Below, one piece after another: positions 32,583 to 42,128 of a stretch of 64,000 bases of DNA. Position 1 is the stretch's first letter. Each line of letters starts with the position of its first letter. The stretch spans positions 82,942 through 146,941 of the forward strand of contig NZ_JAYXIH010000007.1 in the NCBI RefSeq assembly GCF_036016755.1. Reading direction: 5' to 3'. The notes beneath the pieces are model-generated. The model was not told the origin of the DNA, did not search any database, and was given only the letters and a program-made list of their open reading frames with translations. A program made the translations under genes and the position numbers. The DNA is from Aurantimonas coralicida_A (lineage in GTDB: Bacteria > Pseudomonadota > Alphaproteobacteria > Rhizobiales > Rhizobiaceae).

Positions 32583-32972
32583 ATGGCCGTCGGCAAGATG
32601 AGAAATCGCGCGGAATTTCTGGCCGCGCGCAAGGGCCGTCGCTTGAACGGCCCGTTTTTCTTTGTCGAAGCCCTTGATCGGGGCGATGGCGAGGCTCCCC
32701 GCGTCGGTCTGACCGTGACCAAGAAGGTCGGCAACGCCGTCGTGCGCAATCGAATCCGCCGCCGGCTGCGCGAGGCGATCCGCCTTGACGCCGAGGCTGA
32801 CATGGCGCCCGGCATCGATTATGTGATCGTCGCGCGGCGCGAGGTGCTGGCCATGCCCTTCGCCACCCTGAAGGACGAATTGTCCCGACGGTTTGCGCGT
32901 GCGAAGCGGCCGGATCGCGATCCGACCATAGTGAAGCGGCGTCCGCCAGGGCGTCCATCGGGGTCTGATTGA
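32583..32972 (+). CDS. rnpA: ribonuclease P protein component
   Basis: A 129-aa basic protein that assists the RNase P RNA in maturing tRNA 5' ends. The family signature RIRRRLREAIR is present, with MRNRAEFLAARKGRR near the start and VGLTVTKKVGNAVVRN before the signature. ATG 32583 was chosen; an ATG at 32598 is an alternative. The stop overlaps the yidC ATG. Confidence 0.95.
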   Translation: MAVGKMRNRAEFLAARKGRRLNGPFFFVEALDRGDGEAPRVGLTVTKKVGNAVVRNRIRRRLREAIRLDAEADMAPGIDYVIVARREVLAMPFATLKDELSRRFARAKRPDRDPTIVKRRPPGRPSGSD

Positions 32973-34786
32973 TGGAAAACAACCGCAACTTTCTGATCGC
33001 CATGGCGCTGTCCATCGCGGTTCTCGTCGGCTGGCAGTTTCTGGTGGTCAGCCCGCGTATGGACGCGCAGAGGCAAGCGACAGAAACGGTTCAGAACGAC
33101 GGTTCGTTGCAGACCCCGCAGACGCCGGCGGGTACCCCCCAGGAGAATGTCGTCGCGCCGGCGGGGCGCGAGAGCGTCGTGCCGAGTGAGGGTTCCGTTG
33201 CGGCGGTTCCGGCGACCCGCGAAGAAGCCGTCGCCTCCGGTGCGCGCATCCCGATCGACACGCCGGCGCTGTCGGGCTCGATCAACCTGACCGGCGCCCG
33301 CCTCGACGACCTGCGGCTCAAGAATTACCATGAGACCGTCAAGGATACCTCGCCGACGATCGTGCTGCTGTCGCCCGAGAACCTGCCGACCGGCTATTTC
33401 GCCGAATTTGGCTATATCGGGCAGAATGCCGGCGATCTGCCCGGTCCAACGACGAATTGGCAGGCCGAGGGCAACCAGACCCTGACGCCGGAAACGCCGG
33501 TGACGCTGACCACGACGAACGGCGCGGGCGTGACCTTCTCGCGGCAGATTTCCGTCGATGAAAATTTCATGTTCACCGTCGAAGACACGGTGCGCAACGA
33601 CGGCGCGCAGCCAGTTACCCTGTCGTCCTACGGGCGTGTCACCCGCTACTCCAAGCCGGAGGTGGCCTCCGTCTACGTCCTGTTCGAGGGGCTGCTCGGG
33701 GTGTTTGGCGAGGACGGGCTCTCCGAAGTCAAATATTCCGCGATCGAGGACGACCTGCGCTACGTGCCGCCGAAGGTCGCCAGCGGCTGGCTCGGCATTA
33801 CCGATAAATACTGGGCGACGACGCTGATCCCGCAGGCCGGGCAGCCCTTCCAGTCGCGCTTCCTCTATCTGACCGGCAACCGGCCGCGCTACCAGACCGA
33901 ATATGTTGCCGATCCGATGACACTGGCTCCGGGCGCTACCGCTACCGCGACCAACCGCACCTTCGCCGGCGCGAAGGTCGTCGACGTCATCGACAGCTAC
34001 GAGGACACGCTCGACATCCGCCAGTTCGGCCAGTTGATCGACTGGGGCTGGTTCTATTTCATCACCCGTCCGATGTTCCACGCGCTGGACTGGTTCTATC
34101 GCTTCATCGGCAATTTCGGCCTGGCCATCCTGGCGGTTACCGTCGTCCTCAAGCTGATCTTCTTCCCGCTCGCCAACAAGTCGTACAAATCCATGGCGCG
34201 CATGAAGAACATGCAACCCAAGATCACCGAGCTGCGCGAACGCTTCAAGGACGACAAGCAGAAGCAGCAGCAGGAGATGATGCGGATCTACAAGGAGGAG
34301 AAGATCAATCCGGCGGCCGGCTGCTGGCCGATCCTGATCCAGATTCCGGTCTTTTTCGCCCTCTACAAGGTCCTCTATGTGACCATCGAAATGCGGCATG
34401 CGCCGTTTTTCGGCTGGATCCAGGATCTCGCCGCGCCCGATCCAACCAGCATCTTCAATCTCTTCGGCCTGGTTCCGGTCGATCTGCCGAGCTTCTTGTT
34501 GGTCGGCGTCTGGCCGATCCTGATGGGCATCACGATGTTCATCCAGATGCGGCTCAACCCGACGCCGCCGGACCCCACCCAGCAGATGATCTTCACCTGG
34601 ATGCCAGTGATCTTCACCTTCATGCTGGCCTCGTTCCCGGCCGGCCTCGTCATCTACTGGACATGGAACAACTTCCTGTCGATCATCCAGCAGAGCGTGA
34701 TCATGAAGCGCAACGGTACCAAGATCGAGCTGTGGGACAATCTGCGCGGCCTGTTCCGGCGACGGGAAAAACCGTCCCAGAGCTGA
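32972..34786 (+). CDS. yidC: membrane protein insertase
   Basis: A 604-aa inner-membrane protein that inserts proteins alone or with SecYEG. It has an N-terminal helix (NFLIAMALSIAVLVGWQFLV), a Gln/Thr/Pro-rich linker, a large periplasmic domain (about 85-360) and a five-helix C-terminal core. The core has NKSYKSMARMKNMQPKI, a coiled stretch with basic charge, and PAGLVIYWTWNNFLSIIQQ. The hydrophilic-groove arginine is in the KPSY-like hairpin region. It overlaps rnpA. Confidence 0.97.
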   Translation: MENNRNFLIAMALSIAVLVGWQFLVVSPRMDAQRQATETVQNDGSLQTPQTPAGTPQENVVAPAGRESVVPSEGSVAAVPATREEAVASGARIPIDTPALSGSINLTGARLDDLRLKNYHETVKDTSPTIVLLSPENLPTGYFAEFGYIGQNAGDLPGPTTNWQAEGNQTLTPETPVTLTTTNGAGVTFSRQISVDENFMFTVEDTVRNDGAQPVTLSSYGRVTRYSKPEVASVYVLFEGLLGVFGEDGLSEVKYSAIEDDLRYVPPKVASGWLGITDKYWATTLIPQAGQPFQSRFLYLTGNRPRYQTEYVADPMTLAPGATATATNRTFAGAKVVDVIDSYEDTLDIRQFGQLIDWGWFYFITRPMFHALDWFYRFIGNFGLAILAVTVVLKLIFFPLANKSYKSMARMKNMQPKITELRERFKDDKQKQQQEMMRIYKEEKINPAAGCWPILIQIPVFFALYKVLYVTIEMRHAPFFGWIQDLAAPDPTSIFNLFGLVPVDLPSFLLVGVWPILMGITMFIQMRLNPTPPDPTQQMIFTWMPVIFTFMLASFPAGLVIYWTWNNFLSIIQQSVIMKRNGTKIELWDNLRGLFRRREKPSQS

Positions 34787-34820
34787 GCCGACACCGACGG
34801 ATAGAGGCGAAGGGCCGACG

Positions 34821-35458
34821 ATGCATGGACCCGATCCGGACGATCCTCACCCGGTGGAGGGGCATCCACGGGTTGGTTTCCTGAAACCGATCGTCGACCA
34901 TCCGCAGATCGAAATCGGCGCATACACCTATTACGACGATCCGGCGGGACCGGAACACTTCGTCGAGCGCTGCGTCGGCCATCTCTATCCTTTCCTGGGG
35001 GACCGCCTTGTCATCGGGCGTTTCTGCGCCATCGCGGCCGGTGTGTCCTTCGTCATGAACGGCGCGAACCACGCGATGACCGGTATCTCGACCTATCCCT
35101 TCAATATCTTCGGCCATGGCTGGGAAGAGGGGTTCGATTTTCGACCATCCTCGCCGGCATGAAGGGCGACACGATCATCGGCAACGATGTCTGGATCGGC
35201 GAGGGCGCGACGATCATGCCGGGTGTGACGATCGGCGATGGTGCGATCGTTGCCGCACGGTCGGTCGTGACCGGGGACGTGCCGGCCTATGGCATCGTCG
35301 GTGGCAACCCGGCTCGGGTCATCCGGTTGCGGTTTTGCGAGCCGTCTATCGCGCGGCTGCTGCGGCTTGCCTGGTGGGATTGGCCGATCGACAAGATCAC
35401 CTGCAATCTCGGTGCGATCCGGGGTGGCGATATCGATGAGCTTGAGAAGGCGCAATGA
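34821..35458 (+). pseudogene. CatB/Xat-type acetyltransferase with a frameshift
   Basis: The first part (34821-35162) encodes HPQIEIGAYTYYDDP, FCAIAAGVSFVMNGANHAM and STYPFNIFGHGWE, and the second part (to 35458) encodes GNDVWIGEGATIMPGVTIGD and GIVGGNPARVIRLRF, in the -1/+2-shifted frame. Together they give a normal left-handed beta-helix O-acetyltransferase of about 212 aa. The shift lies between about 35128 and 35141; adding one base to TTTT (35138-35141) restores it. Either the gene is broken or a base is missing. Its end overlaps the engB start. Confidence 0.75.
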
Positions 35459-36132
35459 CCATGGCTGACGAAACCGACAAGGCCGAGACACTTCCGGAAG
35501 CGGCGGACCCGCGCTTCTTCGCGCGGCCCTGGATCTTCGTGCGCGGCGCCCCGGCGATGAAGTTCTTGCCGCCGGAAGGCCCGCCCGAGATCGCCTTTGC
35601 CGGCCGCTCGAATGTCGGCAAATCCTCGCTGATCAACGCGCTGCTCGGCCGCAAGGGGCTGGCCAGAACCTCGAACACGCCCGGACGCACGCAGGAGTTG
35701 AATTTCTTCGTGCCGGACGGCTATGGCGGGGAGACGACGGAGCTGCCGCCGATCGCCCTGGTCGACATGCCCGGCTATGGCTACGCCAAGGCGCCGAAGG
35801 ATCAGGTCGACGCCTGGACGCGGCTGGTGTTTTCCTATCTGCGCGGACGGGTGAGCCTCAAGCGTGTCTTCCTGCTCATCGACGCGCGGCATGGGATCAA
35901 GCCCAACGACGCCGAGGTAATGGGCCTGCTCGACAAGGCGGCGGTCTCCTACCAGATCGTCCTAACCAAGATCGACAAAATCAAGGCGCCAGCCGTTCCC
36001 AAGCTGGTCGAAGCGACTGCGGCCGCGATCGCCAAACGCCCGGCTGCGTTTCCGCGAATCCTGTCGACATCGTCGGAAAAGGGCGTCGGGCTGGACGATC
36101 TCAAGGCCGAGATCCAGTCACTGGCGGACTGA
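35455..36132 (+). CDS. engB: ribosome biogenesis GTPase EngB/YihA
   Basis: A 225-aa GTPase for large-subunit assembly. The G-motifs are clear: G1 GRSNVGKSS, G2 region SNTPGRTQELNFF, G3 DMPGYGYA, G4 TKIDK. The length matches. In many Hyphomicrobiales engB sits after yidC and before argB. Here an acetyltransferase remnant intervenes before and no argB follows. Confidence 0.96.
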   Translation: MTMADETDKAETLPEAADPRFFARPWIFVRGAPAMKFLPPEGPPEIAFAGRSNVGKSSLINALLGRKGLARTSNTPGRTQELNFFVPDGYGGETTELPPIALVDMPGYGYAKAPKDQVDAWTRLVFSYLRGRVSLKRVFLLIDARHGIKPNDAEVMGLLDKAAVSYQIVLTKIDKIKAPAVPKLVEATAAAIAKRPAAFPRILSTSSEKGVGLDDLKAEIQSLAD

Positions 36133-36222
36133 GCGCGAAAGCCCTCAGAACCTATGGATTGGTAGCGGGCGTGAAAGTGTTTTGCAGAGGGTCGGCTCAT
36201 TCGTATTGAGGGTTCTGTCTGA

Positions 36223-36726
36223 ATGTACATGCGGAAATTGCTTGGTACACTATCGCTGGCGGGTGCTATATCCGGGCTCTGGGATGAGATTGTCGGTTTT
36301 ATATTCGATCAAATCCTGGACGGCACCGTCGTTTTTACGGATATGCCTGAGGTTTTTAAAAATCTCATTTCTATCGCTCTTCTTTTATTAGGTGTAATAT
36401 TATTATTCTGGCCGCGTATCGTAGCTTGGAAAAATGGTGTTGTTCACGAAGATGCCTTCACAAAAACTGGACAGCAGGTTTTTGTGGGGAGGACAATTGA
36501 TATTTCTAAATTAGTGGGTCAAGAAATATCTGACTCGATATTCGTCGATTGTGACATTATCGGAGACGGATTTGTACATCTTCTCGACGATAACTTATTT
36601 CTAAACGGATACGAAGTTAATATGATAAGCCGTGAGAAGCTATTTTTTGAAGCCGATAATGATGATAACATAGTTGGCGCGATCGCTTTAACCGTTGTTT
36701 ATTTATTAAATCCAAGATTCGAGTAA
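36223..36726 (+). CDS. AT-rich orphan membrane-associated protein
   Basis: A 167-aa protein of no family that I recognise. It has a hydrophobic start, a membrane helix (LISIALLLLGVILLFWP, about 47-63) and a soluble C-terminal part with beta-like strands (SDSIFVDCDIIGDGFVHLLD). The DNA is plainly AT-rich against GC-rich neighbours, with codons such as TTA, AAA and ATA, so recent transfer is likely. It lies at the seam between the yidC-engB and hisD blocks. There is no obvious ribosome site. Confidence 0.65.
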   Translation: MYMRKLLGTLSLAGAISGLWDEIVGFIFDQILDGTVVFTDMPEVFKNLISIALLLLGVILLFWPRIVAWKNGVVHEDAFTKTGQQVFVGRTIDISKLVGQEISDSIFVDCDIIGDGFVHLLDDNLFLNGYEVNMISREKLFFEADNDDNIVGAIALTVVYLLNPRFE

Positions 36727-36801
36727 AGAAAATCGCCTTGAGCAATTTATGCGCTGAAAATTTGTTCGGGCAGTCGGGCCGGCCAATTCCCTTGCAACCT
36801 C

Positions 36802-36817
36802 TCCACGAGAGCGTGGA
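36802..36817. terminator. small hairpin between convergent genes
   Basis: TCCACG and CGTGGA form a perfect 6-bp stem around AGAG, followed on the plus strand by AAAA. It lies between a plus-strand and a minus-strand gene end. Weak evidence for termination. Confidence 0.3.
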
Positions 36818-36877
36818 AAAACGCTGAATTCTCGCCTCACCTGCTCGCGTCTGATCGCGGGCTGCTCAATAGCGGTA

Positions 36878-37333
36878 TCAGCCGTTCTTTTCCAGCAACC
36901 GCCTGCGGATATGCGCCTCGATCCGGTCGCAGACGGCGCGATAGGCATCGAGAATCTGTTCGCGGCTGCCGTCAGCCACGGACGGGTCCGGCATTGGCCA
37001 GAATTCGACGTCGACCGAGGCGGTGCCCGTGGCGTCGAGGGCGGCGTGGTGCGCCTCCGGCGCCATGGTGACGATCAGGTCGAAATAGCCGTCCTGCAGC
37101 TCCTCGAAGCGCTTCGGCCTATAGTCGCCGAGGCTGAGACCTCGTTCGGCCAGCACGATGTCGACGAAGGGGTCGCGCTGCCCGCTGCGGACGCCGGCCG
37201 AGGCGATGTAGACCGATGCGGGAAGGATCGAGCGGGCGATCGCCTCGGCGATCGGCGAGCGGATCGCGTTCATGCCGCAGACGAACAAGAGTGACGAGAC
37301 CGCGACCTTGCCAGAAGGGTCGACCGCTGTCAT
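36878..37333 (-). CDS. low-molecular-weight phosphatase / arsenate-reductase-like protein
   Basis: A 151-aa protein with the P-loop FVCGMNAIRSP (C-x5-R-S) and the WPMPDPS acid motif of low-molecular-weight protein tyrosine phosphatases. This family includes ArsC-type reductases. In Rhizobiales it typically follows UPF0262 and hisD, as here. Substrate unknown. Confidence 0.88.
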   Translation of the reverse strand: MTAVDPSGKVAVSSLLFVCGMNAIRSPIAEAIARSILPASVYIASAGVRSGQRDPFVDIVLAERGLSLGDYRPKRFEELQDGYFDLIVTMAPEAHHAALDATGTASVDVEFWPMPDPSVADGSREQILDAYRAVCDRIEAHIRRRLLEKNG

Positions 37334-37441
37334 TGGCCGCCCCCCGCTGTTGCAACAACATGGAATCCGACGTGTCGGGCCACGCAGGATACGCCAGATA
37401 TTGTGCCGATTGCCGGTTTCGTCCGCGGCGCCATCGTGGGC

Positions 37442-37930
37442 TCAGTTCCGCCAGTGCAGAACGCAGATCAGCGTGAACAGCCGGCGCGCCGTATCGAGGT
37501 CGACGACGATTTTGCCTTTCAGGCGATCCATCAGGGTCTGCGATCCGTCATTGTGGATGCCCCGCCGGCCCATGTCGATCGCCTCGATCTGCTGCGGCGT
37601 CGCGCTGCGGATCGCCTCGTAATAGCTGTCGCAGATCAGGAAATAATCCTTGATCACACGGCGGAAAGGCGTGAGCGACAAGATATGCGCGACGATCGGC
37701 TCACCGACCTCGTCCCGTACGTCGAAAACCAGGCGCTTGTCGGCGAGCGAGAGCTTGAGCTTGAAGCGGCCGTCCTCGGGAGCGCCGGCCGGATTGAAGA
37801 CGTTTTCCTCGATGAGGTCGAAGATCGCCACCGCGCGCTCGTGCTCGACGTCCGGCGTTGCCCGGCCGATGGTCTCGTCGAGCTCGATGTCGATGAGCCT
37901 GCCGCTCTTCTGGTCGCCGCCGCCGGTCAT
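37442..37930 (-). CDS. UPF0262 family protein
   Basis: A 162-aa cytoplasmic protein with the family features: LIDIELDETIGRATPDVEHE near the start, VFDVRDEVG and a conserved SLTPFRRVIKDYFLICDSYY, then RRGIHNDGSQTLMDRLKGKI. It is conserved in alphaproteobacteria next to hisD; biochemical function is unknown. The gap to hisD is only 7 bp, implying one transcript. Confidence 0.92.
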   Translation of the reverse strand: MTGGGDQKSGRLIDIELDETIGRATPDVEHERAVAIFDLIEENVFNPAGAPEDGRFKLKLSLADKRLVFDVRDEVGEPIVAHILSLTPFRRVIKDYFLICDSYYEAIRSATPQQIEAIDMGRRGIHNDGSQTLMDRLKGKIVVDLDTARRLFTLICVLHWRN

Positions 37931-37937
37931 CGCACGA

Positions 37938-39230
37938 TCAAAGGTTCAGCCGGATCGCCACGGACCGGCCGTGAGCGTCAAGGCCTTCGACGCGGGCCAG
38001 TTCGATCGCGGCGGGGCCAAGCGCCCGCAACTGCTCCGGCCCGAGCTTGAGGATCGAGGTGCGCTTGACGAAGTCGAGAACCGACAATCCCGACGAGAAA
38101 CGGGCTGAGCGGGCGGTCGGCAAGACGTGGTTTGAGCCGCCGACATAGTCGCCGATGACCTCCGGCGTATGGCGGCCGAGAAACACAGCGCCGGCGTTGC
38201 GCACCTTGGCGAACAGCGCCTCGGGCTCCTCGACTGCGAGTTCCAGATGCTCGGGCGCGATCCGGTCCGACAGGGCAGGGGCCTCGTCGAGGGATGCCAC
38301 GCGGATGATGGCGCCATGGTCGCGCCAACTGGCGGCAGCGGTCTCGCCGCGCGACAGAAGCCGCAGCTGCCGCTCGACGGCCGCTTCGACCGCATCGGCG
38401 AAATCGCCGTCGTCGGTGATCAGGATCGACTGCGCCGCTGCGTCGTGCTCGGCCTGGCTCAAAAGATCTGCGGCGATCCAGTCCGGATCGTTGGCGCCGT
38501 CGGCGATCACCAGAATCTCGGACGGACCGGCGATCATGTCGATGCCGACCGTTCCGAACACCTGGCGCTTGGCGGCGGCGACGTAAGCGTTGCCGGGGCC
38601 GACGATCTTGGCGACCGGCGGGATCGTCTGGGTGCCATAGGCGAAGGCCGCGACCGCTTGGGCGCCGCCGAGCCGGTAAATCTCGTCGATGCCGCAGATC
38701 TTCGCGGCCGCGAGCACCAGCGGATTCAGCGCGCCCCGCATCGCCGGCACGGTCATGGCGATGCGCTCGACGCCGGCGACCTTGGCGGGAACCGCGTTCA
38801 TCAACACCGAGGAGGGGTAGCTCGCCTGGCCGCCCGGAACGTAGAGGCCGACTGATTCGACGGCGGTCCAGCGGCTGCCGAGCTCGACGCCGATCGCGTC
38901 GACATAACGGTCGTCCTTGGGACGCTGGCGTTCGTGGTGGCTGGTAATGCGCTCATGTGCGGTCCGCAGCGCCGCGAGCGTCTCCGGGGCGGTTGCCGCG
39001 AAGGCGGCGTCGATCTCGTCCGATTCGACCCGCAATGTCTCTGCCGTCAGATCGAGGCCGTCGAAACGCCGGGTCAGATCGATCAGCGCGGCGTTGCCCT
39101 CGGCGCGCACACGGGCGACGATGGCGCGCACCGCGTCATCGACGTCGGCGGCGGATTCGCGTTTGGCGCCGAGCAGCGCCCGGAATTTCGCCTCGAAATC
39201 GGCGTCCGTGCTGGTAAGCCTCGACGGCAC
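37938..39230 (-). CDS. hisD: histidinol dehydrogenase
   Basis: A 430-aa enzyme that makes histidine from histidinol in the last two steps. Features include ESVGLYVPGGQASYPSSVLM, GGAQAVAAFAYGTQTIPPV, IVGPGNAYVAAAKRQVFG and the zinc/catalytic region with HDAAAQSILITDD and SDRIAPEHLELAVE. The length is standard. It heads the UPF0262-phosphatase group and lies 63 bp after the DUF2948 gene. Confidence 0.96.
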   Translation of the reverse strand: MPSRLTSTDADFEAKFRALLGAKRESAADVDDAVRAIVARVRAEGNAALIDLTRRFDGLDLTAETLRVESDEIDAAFAATAPETLAALRTAHERITSHHERQRPKDDRYVDAIGVELGSRWTAVESVGLYVPGGQASYPSSVLMNAVPAKVAGVERIAMTVPAMRGALNPLVLAAAKICGIDEIYRLGGAQAVAAFAYGTQTIPPVAKIVGPGNAYVAAAKRQVFGTVGIDMIAGPSEILVIADGANDPDWIAADLLSQAEHDAAAQSILITDDGDFADAVEAAVERQLRLLSRGETAAASWRDHGAIIRVASLDEAPALSDRIAPEHLELAVEEPEALFAKVRNAGAVFLGRHTPEVIGDYVGGSNHVLPTARSARFSSGLSVLDFVKRTSILKLGPEQLRALGPAAIELARVEGLDAHGRSVAIRLNL

Positions 39231-39293
39231 TGTGGCAACTCCCCTCTTGATCTGCGGCGGCGTGGCGACCGGCGCCGTGCCGAACTGCCTTCG

Positions 39294-39761
39294 TCAGGCC
39301 GACGGATCGGAACGGTCGTGCTCCGGCCGGGCCGACGTGCTCCAGGCACCTCCGACGTCGCTGAGCTGCGCCTCGATCACCTCGACGTCCAGCCTTATCG
39401 CGGAGCCGCCGGCGAAGACAAGTTCGACGACCCCGGACGGGGCATCGGCGGGGGTGAAGCGGATGGCCAGCAGTACGAGCACCTGATCGCCCTCGGTCGC
39501 GTCCAGGCCCATCCGCTTGACGCTCCGCACCCGGTCGAAATGCAGGACGGCCCGTCGCCGCTCATATTCGGCCTTGCGGAACAGGCGAAAGCGGGAAATT
39601 CCCTCGGCGGTTTCCCAGACGAAGCGGTTCATTTCGACGACGAACTGCTGCTCACCGGCTCGGTAGCGACAGTCCCGCAATGTGACGACGGCATCCTGGC
39701 AATAGGCCGACAGGATGGCGAGATCGTCGGTATCGACGGCAAGGAGGCGCAGGCGGTCCAT
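39294..39761 (-). CDS. DUF2948 family protein
   Basis: A 155-aa protein with family strings LRLLAVDTDDLAILSAYCQD at the start and RFRLFRKAEYERRRAVLHFD in the middle. It is conserved upstream of hisD in Rhizobiales, often downstream of murA, which is not visible here. Its function is unknown. Confidence 0.9.
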   Translation of the reverse strand: MDRLRLLAVDTDDLAILSAYCQDAVVTLRDCRYRAGEQQFVVEMNRFVWETAEGISRFRLFRKAEYERRRAVLHFDRVRSVKRMGLDATEGDQVLVLLAIRFTPADAPSGVVELVFAGGSAIRLDVEVIEAQLSDVGGAWSTSARPEHDRSDPSA

Positions 39762-39886
39762 CGTGATGAGCGTTGCTTTCTATCTAAACGGGCGGACTGA
39801 ACGGGTTACTGCACCGCAAACTAGGCCGGCGGCTCGGAATTGGAATGGTCATCCCGTCGCCCGGTTCACGACGACGTTTCGCGCGA

Positions 39887-41179
39887 TTATTCAAGCCGGA
39901 AGCGGCTGCAAAGCCAAAGGCCGACGATGGCGAGCCAGGTCATGAGCCAGATCGGATTGCCGCGACTGAAGAAATAGCTCTCGAAGAAGGAATTCAACAG
40001 GGCAAATGCGAGGATCATCAGGAGGAAATCCGCCAGGCGGCGGTTTTCCACGGCGGGCTGGGTCGTCAGATAATCCTTGAACGGCAGCAACACCAGCATC
40101 CATGCCGCGACCGCGAGTGTCGGCCATCCGCCCCAGATGGCGATGTCCAGATAGCCGTTATGGGCGTTGACGATAAGGCGCGGGTCCCAGGACAGCTCGA
40201 ACGGGGCCTCGGCCTTGTAGACGACGCCCGTGTTCCAGAAAGTCTCGAAGCCGAAGCCCGTCCATTGGTGATGGCCCATCAAGTCGAGGGTGAAGCGCCA
40301 CAGATCGAGGCGGCCGGTAAAGGTCGTGCCGGGCAGAACCGCCTGCAGCACGATGTCGAGCGCGGGCGAAATTGCCGCTCCCAGCGTCAACAGCGCGGTT
40401 ACGAGAATGGCAAGGAAAAGGACCGTGATCGGCAGGAGACGACCGCCGAAGATCCGGCCGCCGGTAACGAAGAGTGCGACGAGCGGAACCAGGGCCAGGG
40501 TGGTCTTGGAGCCGGTCTTGTAGATGAAGATCGCCGACAGAACCGAGATGACGAGGCCGGCCCACCGCTCGCCGCAGCGCATGAGGTAGAGGCCGGCGAA
40601 AAACAGCATCGCCATGATCGGACCGGCGACGTTCTTGTGGCTGTAGATGCCCCGCCACAAACCGGCATGCTGCGGCTCGAGGCCGTCTGATCCGTGGATC
40701 GCCAATCCGGGATAGGCGACAAGCCCGAGATAGGAGAGCCCGAGAACGACGAGCGCGGCAATGGCGAGCGCCAGGCGAAAGTCGCGGATCGAGGGGGGCA
40801 GGCTGAGCGCGCCGGTCATGGCGAGCATTGCGGTCAGGGTGAACAGGATCGCGCGGATCGCGGCGCCCGGCGACTCCGATTGCAGGACCGAAAAGGCCAG
40901 CAAGGCGATCGTCAACAGCCAGACCGGGCGCAGCAGCGAGAGCGCGACCGCGCGGTCGGTGAACAGGAGATGGCCGACGATCGCGACGAGCGCGAGTGCA
41001 CTGTAGCCGAGTTGATTGACGATATTGCCCTGAACGTCGGTCTCGTATTCCAGCACGAAGGGCGTGAAGGAGACGAGAAGAAACGTCAGGATCGTCGCCG
41101 CGAAGACGAGCCGAAGCACCCTGATCGGGTCGTGGACGCCGACGGCGTCAGTTCTGTTCGGGACGACGATATTGTTCAT
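39887..41179 (-). CDS. O-antigen ligase/polymerase-family membrane protein
   Basis: A 430-aa membrane protein with about 10-12 hydrophobic helices and a periplasmic loop containing TGFGFETFWNTG, typical of the Wzy/WaaL/ExoQ family. ATG 41179 was chosen because residues before it belong to another frame of the glycosyltransferase gene. In this locus a polymerase or ligase of an exopolysaccharide is likely. It overlaps the upstream glycosyltransferase gene by 32 bp. Confidence 0.85.
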   Translation of the reverse strand: MNNIVVPNRTDAVGVHDPIRVLRLVFAATILTFLLVSFTPFVLEYETDVQGNIVNQLGYSALALVAIVGHLLFTDRAVALSLLRPVWLLTIALLAFSVLQSESPGAAIRAILFTLTAMLAMTGALSLPPSIRDFRLALAIAALVVLGLSYLGLVAYPGLAIHGSDGLEPQHAGLWRGIYSHKNVAGPIMAMLFFAGLYLMRCGERWAGLVISVLSAIFIYKTGSKTTLALVPLVALFVTGGRIFGGRLLPITVLFLAILVTALLTLGAAISPALDIVLQAVLPGTTFTGRLDLWRFTLDLMGHHQWTGFGFETFWNTGVVYKAEAPFELSWDPRLIVNAHNGYLDIAIWGGWPTLAVAAWMLVLLPFKDYLTTQPAVENRRLADFLLMILAFALLNSFFESYFFSRGNPIWLMTWLAIVGLWLCSRFRLE

Positions 41180-42128
41180 TGACGAGGCCGAATTCGGCGA
41201 GCAGGCGGCCGACGGCGACCTGCATGTGATAAAGCCCGATGACGGGCGACTTGGTGTCGAAGGCCAGCCGTGCCGAGCGGAACGGCGAGGCGGCCAGCAA
41301 GGCGGCGCTCTTGGCGAGGCGGCGGAACCGGTCGGTCGTCCCGCCGCGACGGCGGCGCTCGATGATCGAAGAGATCGCGCCATTGCGTAGTCCCCGCGCG
41401 TTCAGCCACGAGAATTCGGTGCGCCGGGCTGGCGTCGTCTCATGGACGAGAGCCTCCGTGCACCAGCCGAAGGTGAAACCTTTTTCGCGGCAGCGCGAAT
41501 AGAAGTCGCTGTCGCCGCCGCCGATGAAGTTGAAGGCAGTATCGAGATAGGGGGCGTCGATCGCCTCCAGGACACGGCGCCGGATCAGGACGTTGCCGGA
41601 GGAATAGAGGATCGGCACGGGTCCGGTTCGAGCGTAATGGGGCGTGAACACGGGATGGCGAGCATAGCGCGCCTGTCCATTGCCTTCGAAAATCGGGATC
41701 TGCGGGGCGCCGACGATGTCGACGGCAAGGGTCTCGGCCGTCTCCACCAGCCGCGCGATCCAGCTTTTACTGGCAATCTCGTCGTCGTCGATGACCAGAA
41801 GATACTGCATCGCCGGGAAGCGCTCGATCGCCGTTTGCCATCCAGCATTGTAGGCCGCGCAATTGCCGCGCTCATGGGCGATCAGGATCAATCCCGGAAG
41901 CCGGCCGGTTTCAAACAAGTCTGCGGCGGCGGCCAGTCCCTCGCGGCCTTCGGCATCGTTCTCCATGACGATGACCGCAAACCGCCTTTCGGTCTGCTGG
42001 GCGGCGAGCGATTCGAGCGTTTTCAGGAGATGCTCCGGCCGGCGGAAAGTCGGCAGGGTGACGACGACCTCGTACCGCCCGAAATCGAGGTCCGGCGAGA
42101 TACACTCGATGGTAATGGCGTCGGTCAT
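41148..42128 (-). CDS. family 2 glycosyltransferase
   Basis: A 326-aa GT-A enzyme. The start EVVVTLPTFRRPEHLLKTLE, the metal-binding LLVIDDDEIAS and GGGDSDFYSRCREKGF are standard. The C-terminus has no membrane helix long enough for dual function. It is first in the minus-strand pair and diverges from the plus-strand glycosyltransferase genes. Substrate unknown. Confidence 0.88.
   Translation of the reverse strand: MTDAITIECISPDLDFGRYEVVVTLPTFRRPEHLLKTLESLAAQQTERRFAVIVMENDAEGREGLAAAADLFETGRLPGLILIAHERGNCAAYNAGWQTAIERFPAMQYLLVIDDDEIASKSWIARLVETAETLAVDIVGAPQIPIFEGNGQARYARHPVFTPHYARTGPVPILYSSGNVLIRRRVLEAIDAPYLDTAFNFIGGGDSDFYSRCREKGFTFGWCTEALVHETTPARRTEFSWLNARGLRNGAISSIIERRRRGGTTDRFRRLAKSAALLAASPFRSARLAFDTKSPVIGLYHMQVAVGRLLAEFGLVNEQYRRPEQN

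Noticed and set aside
32819..34399. A 526-aa minus-strand frame
   Set aside because: Antisense to rnpA and yidC, whose identity is certain.
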